Assembly (NCBI GenBank): GCA_964509295.1
Contig: CAZDWS010000005.1
Span: forward strand, 186,001 to 250,000
DNA from: JBGSQR01 sp964509295
GTDB lineage: Bacteria; Desulfobacterota; Desulfuromonadia; Geobacterales; Pseudopelobacteraceae
Direction of reading: 5' to 3'
DNA length: 64,000 nucleotides
Shown in pieces: positions 1-9,219 of the stretch (its first letter is position 1; every line of letters starts with the position of its first letter). The position numbers and the translations under genes are program-made. The notes beneath the pieces are model-generated. The model had not been told where the DNA came from. It searched no databases and saw nothing but the letters and a program-made list of their open reading frames with translations.

Positions 1-15
1 CTCCAGGTACCTTTT

Positions 16-1398
16 TCAGAGTGCGCCTCCCAGCAGTTTCACCAACGCCTCGCCCTGCTGCCAGATATTTCCGGCACCCAGCGTTATCACAATATCGCCT
101 TCTTTTACTATTCCAACCAGGTGTTCCGGAATCAACTCCCGATCCCCGATATAGGTCACATCTTTTTGACCGTGGCGCAGGACTTCACTGGCAAGACGCT
201 CTGAAGTTGCACCTTCAATCGGCTGTTCACCGGCGGCGTATACATCTGTCAAAATCAGTACATCAGCATCATAGAAAGCTGTCACAAACTCATCGAACAG
301 CTCATGTGTACGCGTAAACCGGTGCGGCTGAAAAGCGGCAACAATCCTCCGTTCCGGCCACCCCTGACGAGCGGCGGACAGAGTAGCCCTGATTTCCACC
401 GGATGATGACCATAATCATCCACAACCATAACACCTTGCGGCTCACCTTTGACCGTAAACCGGCGTCCCACGCCGCTGAATCCCGAAAAACCTTCCTGAA
501 TGGCGCTGAACGGCACATCCAGCTCCAGAGCCACGGCGATACAGGCCATGGCATTCAGTACATTGTGCGGCCCGGGCATGGGAAAGGAGACCTCTCCAAG
601 ACGATATCCTTTATAGTGAGCAATAAACGAGGTATTGAAACCGTCATGACGGACGTGCGTAGCCCGGATATCGGCCTGAGAGGAGAGGCCGTAAGTCATA
701 TAACGTTTTCGCACCCGAGGCAGAATTTCGCGGATATTCTTGTCATCCAGACATAATACAGCCATACCGTAAAAGGGTACCTTGTTGATGAACTCCACAA
801 AGGTGTCCTTGATCTCTTCAATTCCGCCCAGATAATGATCCAGATGATCGGCATCAATGTTTGTCACAACAGCAATTGTCGGTGACAGTACCAGAAATGA
901 GCCATCCGACTCATCGGCCTCTGCCACCAGAAACTTGCCCTGTCCGAGTCTGGCATTGGTGCCGATGGCATTCAACTTACCGCCGATAACAATGGTCGGA
1001 TCGATTCCGGCATGTCCAAGAATACAGGCTGCCATGGATGTGGTTGTTGTCTTGCCATGGGTGCCGGCTATGGCAATACCGAACTTCATGCGCATCAATT
1101 CCGCCAGCATCTCGGCCCTTGGAATTACCGGAACATGCATCCTTTTGGCTTCAATCACCTCGGGATTATCGTCATGCACTGCCGACGAAATCACCACAAC
1201 ATCTGAATTCTTTACATTTTCAGCCTTATGACCAATCTGTATTTCACCACCAATTGAGGCCAGCCGGTCCGTCGTATCAGACTGCCTCAAATCAGACCCG
1301 GATACTTTATAGCCCAGGTTCAGCAACACCTCGGCGATACCACTCATACCGATGCCGCCGATACCGACAAAATGTATTTTTTCAATTTTTCCGTACAT
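16..1398 (-). CDS. murC: UDP-N-acetylmuramate--L-alanine ligase MurC
   Basis: Cytoplasmic ATP-dependent ligase that adds L-alanine to UDP-MurNAc, the first step of the peptidoglycan stem peptide. The 460-residue protein has the usual length. It opens with the Rossmann glycine motif GIGGIGMSG (residues 12-20), has the Mur ligase P-loop GTHGKTTTT (112-120) and later the DDYGHHPVE segment typical of MurC. The ATG at 1398 is preceded by GGGAG. It is the last complete gene of the dcw operon in the window. Only 15 bases follow its stop, so the next gene, probably murB, lies outside. Confidence 0.97.
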   Translation of the reverse strand: MYGKIEKIHFVGIGGIGMSGIAEVLLNLGYKVSGSDLRQSDTTDRLASIGGEIQIGHKAENVKNSDVVVISSAVHDDNPEVIEAKRMHVPVIPRAEMLAELMRMKFGIAIAGTHGKTTTTSMAACILGHAGIDPTIVIGGKLNAIGTNARLGQGKFLVAEADESDGSFLVLSPTIAVVTNIDADHLDHYLGGIEEIKDTFVEFINKVPFYGMAVLCLDDKNIREILPRVRKRYMTYGLSSQADIRATHVRHDGFNTSFIAHYKGYRLGEVSFPMPGPHNVLNAMACIAVALELDVPFSAIQEGFSGFSGVGRRFTVKGEPQGVMVVDDYGHHPVEIRATLSAARQGWPERRIVAAFQPHRFTRTHELFDEFVTAFYDADVLILTDVYAAGEQPIEGATSERLASEVLRHGQKDVTYIGDRELIPEHLVGIVKEGDIVITLGAGNIWQQGEALVKLLGGAL

Positions 1399-1454
1399 AT
1401 TGCTCCCTCTGGTCGCAGGTTGAGGCTAAGGTTGAGACTTTCTTAACCTCAGCA
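1399..1454. repeat. dcw spacer with short quasi-repeats
   Basis: The murG-murC gap contains repeated GGTTGAG/GGCTAAG-like heptads around 1416-1436. Similar degenerate heptads occur in the gaps at 5080-5120 and 11260-11344. No gene or promoter is evident here. Confidence 0.35.
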
Positions 1455-2540
1455 TTAACATGCCTTTCCCTTCATTTCATCCACAATGATCCTGGCCGCA
1501 TCCAGCCGCGCCATACTAAAAGCCAACTCGCCTGTTTTCTTCAGAGATTGATCGTCCGCCGTAATTTCAATGATCTTTTCAGCCAGACTCACTCCATTAA
1601 GCTGCTGTTCCAAGAGCATGAAGCCGGCCCCGTGACTCACAAGAACCTGGGCATTAAGTCGCTGATGGTCATCAACGGCATATGGAAACGGAATAAACAG
1701 AGCCGCTTTTCCGCAAGCGGTCAGTTCGGCAATTGTCGTTGCCCCCGCCCGGCAGATAATCAGGTCAGCCTTGCCGTAAGCCGTAGCCATATCATCGATA
1801 AAAGCCCTCACATCGGCATCAACACCACTTTCCCGGTACCCCCTGATCACCTCTTCCAACTCTTTTGTGCCGGCTTGATGGGTAATGCTTACCCGTCTTT
1901 CCATTGTTTTCAGTATTGGCAAAGCTTCAACCATGGCCATGTTGAGAGCATGGGCTCCCTGGCTGCCGCCAAAAATAAGCAGGTTTAACTGGTTGCCAGA
2001 TGAACGTTGAACGGGTGCCGCAATACAGGAAGAAAGTATCTGCATTCGCAAAGGGTTACCAGTCAGCATGGTTTTTGTTTTATCAAAAAAGCTTGCCGAC
2101 TCCTCAACTGTTATGAATATTTGGTCAACCAGCCGCCCCAATAGCCTGTTGGTCTTGCCCGGTATGGCGTTCTGCTCGTGAATACAGGTAGCCACTTTCA
2201 GTTGTCTGGCGGCCAGCAACATCGGCAATGAAGCATAACCACCGACCCCCAACACCATATGCGGCTGAAATGATTTGATCAATTTACGCGACTGAATAAA
2301 CCCATTCAGCATCATCAAACCACCACGCATCTGGCTGATCAGACCCTTGCCCCGAATCCCTGCGGCAGAGATCATCTCCAGCCTGTATCCGGCAGCCGGT
2401 ACCGCCCTGGCTTCGATACCATTGCTTGTACCAACGAACAAAACCTCATTTTTCTTATCTCTGGCGAGAAATTCCTCTGCAACAGCAATACCCGGAAAAA
2501 GATGTCCGCCGGTACCGCCACCGGCAATGATCAGTCTCAT
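1455..2540 (-). CDS. murG: UDP-GlcNAc transferase MurG
   Basis: Membrane-associated GT28 glycosyltransferase that transfers GlcNAc from UDP-GlcNAc to lipid I, giving lipid II at the inner face of the membrane. The 361-residue protein starts with the family signature GGGTGGHLFPG (residues 7-17), which contacts the lipid substrate. The C-terminal nucleotide-binding half contains FGGSQGA and CRAGATTIAE. The start overlaps the ftsW stop (ATGA), so translation is probably coupled. Confidence 0.97.
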   Translation of the reverse strand: MRLIIAGGGTGGHLFPGIAVAEEFLARDKKNEVLFVGTSNGIEARAVPAAGYRLEMISAAGIRGKGLISQMRGGLMMLNGFIQSRKLIKSFQPHMVLGVGGYASLPMLLAARQLKVATCIHEQNAIPGKTNRLLGRLVDQIFITVEESASFFDKTKTMLTGNPLRMQILSSCIAAPVQRSSGNQLNLLIFGGSQGAHALNMAMVEALPILKTMERRVSITHQAGTKELEEVIRGYRESGVDADVRAFIDDMATAYGKADLIICRAGATTIAELTACGKAALFIPFPYAVDDHQRLNAQVLVSHGAGFMLLEQQLNGVSLAEKIIEITADDQSLKKTGELAFSMARLDAARIIVDEMKGKAC

Positions 2541-3670
2541 TTTTCCTCTTTCAGGCTGATACTAGCTATCTTCAACCCGGATGAGATATTCAGCAGAATC
2601 CCTACAGCAAACAGACTGATCAATAATGAACTACCGCCATAACTGATAAATGGCAGTGCCAATCCTTTTGTCGGCAGCAGGCCGGTTACGACCCCCATAT
2701 TTACTGTTGCCTCTATGCCAAACAACACGGCAATGCCAAGGGCCAGATATCTGCCGAATGCATCCGGTGCAGCCACGGCAATCCGCATGGCACGCTGAAC
2801 TAGCAGAAAAAACATGGCTACCACAACAGCTACACCGACAAAACCGAGTTCTTCCCCAACTACTGAAAGGATAAAGTCTGTGTGGGCTTCGGGCAGATAA
2901 AACATCTTCTGTTTCCCTTCCCCCAGACCTTCTCCAAACAGTCCGCCAGCCCCCAGCGCCAACCAGGACTGAATGATCTGAAATCCCTTGCCAGCCGGAT
3001 CTCTCCATGGATCGGACCAGGCATCCATGCGCCCCTTGTGATAACCCTTGCTCAGTTTGTAAGCCAAAAGCGGCAGGGCCAGCAGAATCATTGAGAAAAT
3101 ATGCGACAAACGTGTACCGGCCGCAAAGAGCATTGTAAAGGCAACTGCCACCAGCGTCAGAGCACCGCCCAGATCCGGCTGCAATGCCAGACAGCCGATC
3201 AGCACTGCCAGGACAATCATATACGGAATAATTCCTGTGGCGAATTCTTTGACCTTATCCTGTTTTTTGTCCAGCGAATAGGCCATGTACATAATCAGCG
3301 CCAACTTGGCCATTTCAGACGGTTGCAGATTAAAACCGGGCAGCTTGATCCAGCGGGAAGATCCACCTGCTTTTCCACCAATGCCGGGGATCAGAACCAG
3401 CACAAGCAGCACCAGACAGAGCAGCAGTGCCGGCACCGCCATCCTCTTCCAAAAGTGGTAGTCGATCCTCATCACAACAAACATGATCGTGAAGCCCATT
3501 ATGGCGAAAACACCCTGGCGTTTCAGAAAAAAGAAACCGTCATGATACCGTTTATCGGCCATAACAAAAGAGGCAGAATAGACCATTACCACCCCGAAAC
3601 AGGTCAGGGCAATTGCCATAAGCATAATGATCAGATCATATTCTTCCAGTTTTTTAAGCATTAGTTTCAT
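2537..3670 (-). CDS. ftsW: SEDS peptidoglycan polymerase FtsW
   Basis: Septal glycan polymerase of the SEDS family, acting with the class B penicillin-binding protein FtsI at the divisome. The 377-residue protein has about ten hydrophobic segments. SEDS signatures are visible: QPSEMAKL in the middle and ALPFISYGGSSL near the C-terminus. GGAAAGAT precedes the ATG at 3670; an in-frame Met at codon 4 is an alternative start. Being next to murG and murD and having standard length favours FtsW over RodA. Confidence 0.95.
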   Translation of the reverse strand: MKLMLKKLEEYDLIIMLMAIALTCFGVVMVYSASFVMADKRYHDGFFFLKRQGVFAIMGFTIMFVVMRIDYHFWKRMAVPALLLCLVLLVLVLIPGIGGKAGGSSRWIKLPGFNLQPSEMAKLALIMYMAYSLDKKQDKVKEFATGIIPYMIVLAVLIGCLALQPDLGGALTLVAVAFTMLFAAGTRLSHIFSMILLALPLLAYKLSKGYHKGRMDAWSDPWRDPAGKGFQIIQSWLALGAGGLFGEGLGEGKQKMFYLPEAHTDFILSVVGEELGFVGVAVVVAMFFLLVQRAMRIAVAAPDAFGRYLALGIAVLFGIEATVNMGVVTGLLPTKGLALPFISYGGSSLLISLFAVGILLNISSGLKIASISLKEEK

Positions 3671-3728
3671 ATCTTTCCGTAGGGCGGCACTTGCGACACC
3701 TAATCAGGGGTGCAGCAAGCAGCTCCAC

Positions 3729-5069
3729 CTACAATGCCTTTACAGCTGCAATAAATCTCTCGGCACGTTCTTCGTAATCCCGGAACATATCAAAACTTGA
3801 GCAGGCCGGTGACATCAAAACGGTACCACCCGGATCAGTAAGTTCAGCTGCCAGTTGGACCGCTTTTTCCAGTGTTTCAGCATGACATGTGGCTGTGTAA
3901 GTTCCCAGTTCCTGCTGCATGCGGCCTGCAGCTTCACCGATCAAAATCAGATGACGGACCCGCTCTTTTACCAGGCCGGCCAATGGTGCATAAGATCCAC
4001 CCTTATCCTTGCCACCGGCAATCAGCGTGATGTTTTCAAAACTCTCCAGTGCCTTTTCCACGCTACCCACATTGGTGGCCTTGCTGTCTTCGTAATAGCT
4101 GACCCCATTAAACTCACGCACGAATTCCATGCGGTGGTGCAGGGCACCGAAACATTCGACTGCTGCCAATGTTTTCGCCGGATTGCATCCCATCAGAAGC
4201 GCCATTCCCATTGCTGCCATAATGTTTTCCAGATTATGAACACCCTTCAACTTGAAGTTAGCAGTTGAGAAACGTTCTTTCTGACCATTATGGCTGTAAA
4301 CAATCTCATTACCCAGACAGAAGATACCTTCTTCCAACTCCTGTTTTCTGCTGAACGGAAACAGTCCGGCTTTCAACTTTGAGCAATTTTCCCAGACCAG
4401 TTGATCATCACGATTGATCAATGCGAAATCTTCTGCAGTCTGATTTTCGAATACACGCAGTTTGGCATCAATATAGTCCTGATAGGTTGCATAGCGGTCA
4501 AGATGGTCTTCACTTAAATTCAACAATGCCGCAACCTTGGGACGGAAGCAGTTGATCCACTCCAGTTGAAAGGAGCTGATCTCGGCCACAACAACTTCCA
4601 CCGGTTCACCGGATTCAACCAGCTCAATCAGCGGATCTCCGATATTTCCGCCCACATAGGTTTTGAAATCATTGGCTTTGAATATCTCGCCCAGCAGCGT
4701 AGTGGTTGTCGTTTTACCGTTTGTACCGGTAATAGCCACTATAGGTACCTTGATGAGACGAGCTGCCAGTTCTATCTCGCTGACGATCTCCTTACCTGCC
4801 TGCTTTGCCAGCAACAGCATGGGATGTTCCATTGGCACGCCGGGTGAAACGACTATCAGTTCGGCTGTCAGAAAATCACTTTCTTCGTGCCGCCCAAGTT
4901 TCCAGGTAACCGGAAGACTGTTCAACTCATCAACAACAGCAGACAGGGCAGCTTCGTCACGCATATCAGTTGCTGTCACCTGTGCCCCGGCTTTTGCCAG
5001 AAAACGTGCCACTGCAACGCCCGTACGCGCCAGCCCCATTACCAGTATGTTTTTATCTTTCAGTTCCAT
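3729..5069 (-). CDS. murD: UDP-MurNAc-L-alanine--D-glutamate ligase MurD
   Basis: Cytoplasmic Mur ligase adding D-glutamate to UDP-MurNAc-L-Ala. The 446-residue protein has an N-terminal Rossmann-like UDP-binding domain, the P-loop GTNGKTTTTTLL near residue 115, a central HRMEFV segment where family members bind substrate, and a C-terminal DKGGSY/SPACSSFDMF region characteristic of MurD. It lies between mraY and ftsW, as in most dcw operons. Confidence 0.97.
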   Translation of the reverse strand: MELKDKNILVMGLARTGVAVARFLAKAGAQVTATDMRDEAALSAVVDELNSLPVTWKLGRHEESDFLTAELIVVSPGVPMEHPMLLLAKQAGKEIVSEIELAARLIKVPIVAITGTNGKTTTTTLLGEIFKANDFKTYVGGNIGDPLIELVESGEPVEVVVAEISSFQLEWINCFRPKVAALLNLSEDHLDRYATYQDYIDAKLRVFENQTAEDFALINRDDQLVWENCSKLKAGLFPFSRKQELEEGIFCLGNEIVYSHNGQKERFSTANFKLKGVHNLENIMAAMGMALLMGCNPAKTLAAVECFGALHHRMEFVREFNGVSYYEDSKATNVGSVEKALESFENITLIAGGKDKGGSYAPLAGLVKERVRHLILIGEAAGRMQQELGTYTATCHAETLEKAVQLAAELTDPGGTVLMSPACSSFDMFRDYEERAERFIAAVKAL

Positions 5070-5079
5070 AAATCAGACC

Positions 5080-5120
5080 TTTTCAACCTTGAACCATGAA
5101 CATTGAACCGCGAACCGCCT
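5080..5120. repeat. four heptamer repeats in the mraY-murD gap
   Basis: The spacer reads as four consecutive heptads of the form NNNGAAC (cttgaac, catgaac, attgaac, cgcgaac, about 5088-5115). This is a degenerate short tandem repeat with no coding potential that I can see. Confidence 0.5.
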
Positions 5121-6197
5121 TTACCTCATTTTTAATGTTGAGATCGCTACCAGTGCCAGAATAATCGTAATGATCCAGAAACGCACAATGATCTTCGGTT
5201 CAGCCACCCCTTTTAATTCAAAGTGATGGTGAATCGGCGCCATTCTGAATATTCGTTTGCCACGGTATTTGTACGAACCCACTTGAAATATTACGGACAG
5301 CGCCTCTACAACAAACACACCACCAACAATCACCAGCAGAAATTCCTGCTTTGTCAGAACAGCGATGGTTCCCAGTGTACCGCCAAGCGAAAGCGAACCC
5401 ACATCTCCCATAAAAACTTCAGCCGGATAGGAATTGAACCAGAGAAACCCGAGTCCGGCTCCCACCATGGCACCGCACATTACCGCCAGTTCTCCTGCAC
5501 CAATTACACGCGGAACCTGAAGATAGGCGGCCAGAGTTGCGTGGCCCGCTATATAACTGAACAGCATATAAGTGGCGGCATTTATTGCTACCGGCCCGAT
5601 TGCCAGACCATCCAGGCCGTCGGTCAGGTTGACCGCATTACTGGCCCCCACGATAACGATCATGACAAACGGGATGTACCAGATCCAGAGATCAGGATGA
5701 AAGTTTTTGAAAAACGGAACATACAGGTTTTCATTGTAGCCCGGCACATAAAACAGATACAAACCGACCGCTCCGGCCAGCAGCATCTGCCAAAACATTT
5801 TTTGCCGCGCAGAAAGCCCTTTGGTGTCTTTCTCAACGACTTTTTTATAATCGTCAACAAAACCGATCAAGCCATACCCGGCGGTTATGAAAAGGGCTAT
5901 CCAGACATACTTATTGGACAGGTCCGCCCATAACAATGTGGGAACAATAACAGCGGCCAGAATCATAACGCCGCCCATGGTTGGAGTACCCTGCTTCTGC
6001 AGGTGCGATTCCGGTCCATCGGTACGGATAACCTGCCTGGCCTGCAGCTTCTCCAGCATGCGGATAATCCATGGACCTAATATAAAACAGACCAGCAGTG
6101 CCGTAATCATGGCGTAGATGGTTCTGAAGGTCAGATATTTAAAAATATTCAAAAGCTTGAGATCGCTGGCTAATGGATACAGTAAATGATAAAGCAT
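5121..6197 (-). CDS. mraY: phospho-MurNAc-pentapeptide transferase MraY
   Basis: Integral membrane enzyme that makes lipid I by moving phospho-MurNAc-pentapeptide onto undecaprenyl phosphate. At 358 residues it has the usual length and about ten membrane segments. The catalytic signatures are present: GFVDDYKKV, NAVNLTDGLDGLA, FMGDVGSLSLGG and the HHHFEL histidine motif near the C-terminus. It sits between murF and murD in the dcw operon. Confidence 0.98.
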   Translation of the reverse strand: MLYHLLYPLASDLKLLNIFKYLTFRTIYAMITALLVCFILGPWIIRMLEKLQARQVIRTDGPESHLQKQGTPTMGGVMILAAVIVPTLLWADLSNKYVWIALFITAGYGLIGFVDDYKKVVEKDTKGLSARQKMFWQMLLAGAVGLYLFYVPGYNENLYVPFFKNFHPDLWIWYIPFVMIVIVGASNAVNLTDGLDGLAIGPVAINAATYMLFSYIAGHATLAAYLQVPRVIGAGELAVMCGAMVGAGLGFLWFNSYPAEVFMGDVGSLSLGGTLGTIAVLTKQEFLLVIVGGVFVVEALSVIFQVGSYKYRGKRIFRMAPIHHHFELKGVAEPKIIVRFWIITIILALVAISTLKMR

Positions 6198-6237
6198 AAT
6201 TCGTTCTCCGGTTTTATTCCGGGCAGGGAACGCATCC

Positions 6238-7611
6238 CTACCTCATGGCACTCCTGATTCCTTCTGCAACTATATCCATGCGCATGCCGCGTGACCCTTT
6301 GGTCAGCACAAAATCTCCCGCCTGTGCGTGAGCCACTATATCAACCACAATCTGATCATGGTTTGGCGTACGGACGACAGATGCCTCATCCATCCCGGCT
6401 GAAATGGCCCCCTCTGCCGTATGGGCTGTCAGCTCTCCAGAAAGATAGAGGCGGTCTGCCACCTTGGCGGCCTGCGTACCAAGTGTTCGATGTAACCCGA
6501 TCTCATCACCACCCAGTTCCAGCATATCACCCAGAGCAACAAAAGCCTTATTTGTACCCTTAAGTTCAGACAGGGTCGCCAAAGCAGCCGCCATGGAAGC
6601 CGGATTGGCGTTATAGCTGTCATCGATAAGATTTAACCCGCCAATAAATTCAAGCTGAAAACGTTTGTCATAGGGGCGAAAACTCTCCAGCCCGCTGACA
6701 ATAAGTGCGGGCTTAATTCCCAGGGCATCAGCAGCTGTCGCTGCTGCCAGGGCATTATAAATATTATGCAGACCAAAAGCCTGCAGATGGACACTGTAAC
6801 TGCTGCCTGCCAATTGCAGGTCGAAGCGCTGGCCGTTTATTCCGAGAATTTCAATCCCGGTTGCCCGCACATCAGCATTTCCAGTTCCGAAGGTTATCCG
6901 GCGAACTCCGGCAGGAACCGGCTGCGCAGCAATCAGAACATCATCGGCATTCACAATTGCACAGCCTCCGGCAGTCAACCTAAGCAGCAGCTCACCCTTG
7001 GCCCTGGCCACGCTGGCCACATCCCCCATGCTCTGCAGATGGGCAGCAAATGCGTTCAGGACAATGCCGGTCTGAGGAGCGGCAATTTCTGCCAGACGGT
7101 CAATCTCACCCGGCTCACTCATGCCCATTTCCAGAATCGCCCAGCGATGCTCTGCATTCAGCTTAAAGATCATTTGGGGCAAACCGATCAGGTTATTCAG
7201 ATTACCGGCAGTCTTCAACCCCGGTCCGATCTGTTCCAGTATGGCGGCCAGCATCTCTTTGGTAGTTGTCTTGCCGTTGCTGCCTGTAATACCGACTACA
7301 GGCAGATCGAACCGGTTGCGATAGGCGGCGGCCAGATCACCCAGCGCGATCAGCGTATCCCGCACAACCACAACACTCACACTATCTGTATTTGTTATCT
7401 GCGGTATTTCTGCGGCAACGACAACCTTGATACCCCTGGCAATCACTTCGCCAATGTAATCGTGACCATCGAAGCGCTCACCGCGCAGCGCCAGAAACAA
7501 CTGCCCGGGCTGAACTGTGCGGGAATCGGTGCTGACACCGTTGATCCGGTTATCTGCGGCACCATGGATCACACCACCGGTAGCGGCGGCTATCTCCGCA
7601 ACAGTAAACAT
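6238..7611 (-). CDS. murF: UDP-MurNAc-tripeptide--D-Ala-D-Ala ligase MurF
   Basis: Adds the D-Ala-D-Ala dipeptide to UDP-MurNAc-tripeptide, finishing the cytoplasmic precursor. The 457-residue protein has an N-terminal MurF/MurE-type UDP-binding domain, the P-loop GSNGKTTTKEML near residue 110, and a C-terminal GDMLELG motif typical of MurF. Its ATG overlaps the murE stop in an ATGA arrangement, implying coupled translation. Confidence 0.97.
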   Translation of the reverse strand: MFTVAEIAAATGGVIHGAADNRINGVSTDSRTVQPGQLFLALRGERFDGHDYIGEVIARGIKVVVAAEIPQITNTDSVSVVVVRDTLIALGDLAAAYRNRFDLPVVGITGSNGKTTTKEMLAAILEQIGPGLKTAGNLNNLIGLPQMIFKLNAEHRWAILEMGMSEPGEIDRLAEIAAPQTGIVLNAFAAHLQSMGDVASVARAKGELLLRLTAGGCAIVNADDVLIAAQPVPAGVRRITFGTGNADVRATGIEILGINGQRFDLQLAGSSYSVHLQAFGLHNIYNALAAATAADALGIKPALIVSGLESFRPYDKRFQLEFIGGLNLIDDSYNANPASMAAALATLSELKGTNKAFVALGDMLELGGDEIGLHRTLGTQAAKVADRLYLSGELTAHTAEGAISAGMDEASVVRTPNHDQIVVDIVAHAQAGDFVLTKGSRGMRMDIVAEGIRSAMR

Positions 7612-9170
7612 CAGGCTTTAACCTCTGCAAAGGCGGCAGCCGCCTCTTCGCGATCATCGAAATGGTGTTTAGTCGTACCGATGATCTGGTAGTCCTCATG
7701 CCCTTTTCCAGCCAGCAGAATAATATCACCGGGAACAGCCACACTGACTGCCAGACGGATCGCATCGCGGCGGTTTTCCAGCATGACAAAACCCTTATCT
7801 GTAAAACCGTCAGCCAGTTCTTTAACTGTGTATTCGCGAAATCCACCCTCACCCCAGCCCTCTCCCAGAGGGCGAGGGGGCATATCAATAATGCCGGCTT
7901 TAACCTGGGCCATGATAGCAAAAGGATCTTCGCTGCGCGGGTTATCTGATGTGACAATCGCCAGATCACTCCTGCTGGCGGCAATGGCACCCATAATGGG
8001 GCGTTTACCCGGATCCCGGTCTCCGCCGCAACCAAATACCGTAATGATTCTGCCTGTTGCCAGTTCTTTAAGGGTTTTCAGCACATTTTCAAGCGCATCA
8101 CCGGTATGGGCATAATCCACCAGCAAGATAATACCATGACCGTTTTCTACCCGCTCCATACGTCCCGGAACAGCCTTATGCCCCTCGATACCAGCCTTGA
8201 TCGTTTCCAGAGGCAGCCCCAGAGCAATACCGGCCGAAACTGCCGCCAGAATATTGTAGAGATTGAAGCGCCCCAGCAGACGTGATGTAAAAGCCACATC
8301 CCCTTCAGGAGTTTTCAGAATTCCAGTAATCCCATTTACGGAAAGCTGGACCCTTTCAGCCTTAACGTCTCCGTTGCAATCGACGCCGTAGCTGATCACC
8401 GGACAGGCCGATACAGCAGCAATCTGCGCACCATACTCGTCGTCCATATTAACAGCGGCCCGACGAACCGGCTTACACTGATCCGGTATAAGCAACCTGG
8501 AGAAGAGCTGCTGTTTTGAACTCAGGTAGCTCTCCATGGTTTTGTGGTAGTCAAGGTGATCACGGGTCAGATTGCTGAAAATAGCCACATCAAAATGGCA
8601 CCCCTCCACCCGTTTCTGTTCCAGGGCATGGGACGATACTTCCATTATGAACGCCTTGGCTCCCGCATCTGCCAGCTGCCTGAAAGCCGCCTGCAATTCA
8701 GTTGACTCGGGTGTTGTGTGCGATGCTTCCACAACCGTATCGTCGAAACGGTAACTGATCGTCCCCAGCACAGCAGGTGCAATACCGGCTGCACGCAGAA
8801 TCCCCTCAATCAAGTAGGTTGTTGTTGTTTTTCCATTTGTGCCGGTAATGCCGATCAATGGCAGGCTGGCCGTTGGATCACCATAAAAGGCTGCAGAAAC
8901 AAGACCCATGGCACTGCGACCGTCTGCCACGTGCAACCACGGCAGATCGGCAGGAGCAAGAGAAGCATCCTCCAGCAGGACAGCAGCAGCACCGGCAGCA
9001 ACGGCAGCAGAAATGTAGCGGTGCCCATCCGTATTTGTACCGCGCAGGGCAAAGAACAGCATACCGGGCTTAATTGCTCTGGAGTCACAGGTAATCCCGC
9101 TGATCTCGATCTCTGAGCTGCCGTGCAACTTAAAATCTTTTATTGTAGTTAACAGCTCGAAGAGCTTCAT
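7611..9170 (-). CDS. murE: UDP-MurNAc-L-Ala-D-Glu--meso-DAP ligase MurE
   Basis: Adds the third stem-peptide residue. GTNGKTTTTYLIEG is the ATP site, and DNPRSEDP is the meso-diaminopimelate-selecting motif, so this organism should have A1-gamma peptidoglycan. I place the start at 9170 (519 aa), where AGGAG lies seven bases upstream; a longer reading to 9191 has no ribosome-binding site. Unusually, about 13 residues rich in Pro and Gly (around residues 430-442) are encoded by an inserted palindromic repeat, between the DNPR motif region and the C-terminal domain end. Confidence 0.96.
   Translation of the reverse strand: MKLFELLTTIKDFKLHGSSEIEISGITCDSRAIKPGMLFFALRGTNTDGHRYISAAVAAGAAAVLLEDASLAPADLPWLHVADGRSAMGLVSAAFYGDPTASLPLIGITGTNGKTTTTYLIEGILRAAGIAPAVLGTISYRFDDTVVEASHTTPESTELQAAFRQLADAGAKAFIMEVSSHALEQKRVEGCHFDVAIFSNLTRDHLDYHKTMESYLSSKQQLFSRLLIPDQCKPVRRAAVNMDDEYGAQIAAVSACPVISYGVDCNGDVKAERVQLSVNGITGILKTPEGDVAFTSRLLGRFNLYNILAAVSAGIALGLPLETIKAGIEGHKAVPGRMERVENGHGIILLVDYAHTGDALENVLKTLKELATGRIITVFGCGGDRDPGKRPIMGAIAASRSDLAIVTSDNPRSEDPFAIMAQVKAGIIDMPPRPLGEGWGEGGFREYTVKELADGFTDKGFVMLENRRDAIRLAVSVAVPGDIILLAGKGHEDYQIIGTTKHHFDDREEAAAAFAEVKA
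7844..7881. repeat. REP-like palindrome inside murE
   Basis: The sequence contains CCCTCACCCCAGCCCTCTCC followed by CAGAGGGCGAGGGGG, able to fold as a CCCTCTCC/GGGCGAGGG hairpin. It closely matches the intergenic element at 22280-22322. Here it lies in frame within murE and encodes the Pro/Gly-rich stretch PPRPLGEGWGEGG. Confidence 0.8.
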
Positions 9171-9219
9171 GACTACTCCTGAAAATGGCAAAACCCGCCG
9201 ACATTCGGCAGGTTGTTTG

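Noticed and set aside
8999..9015. GCAGCA-type repeats as a tandem repeat locus
   Set aside because: They encode Ala-rich parts of MurE and are explained by codon use.
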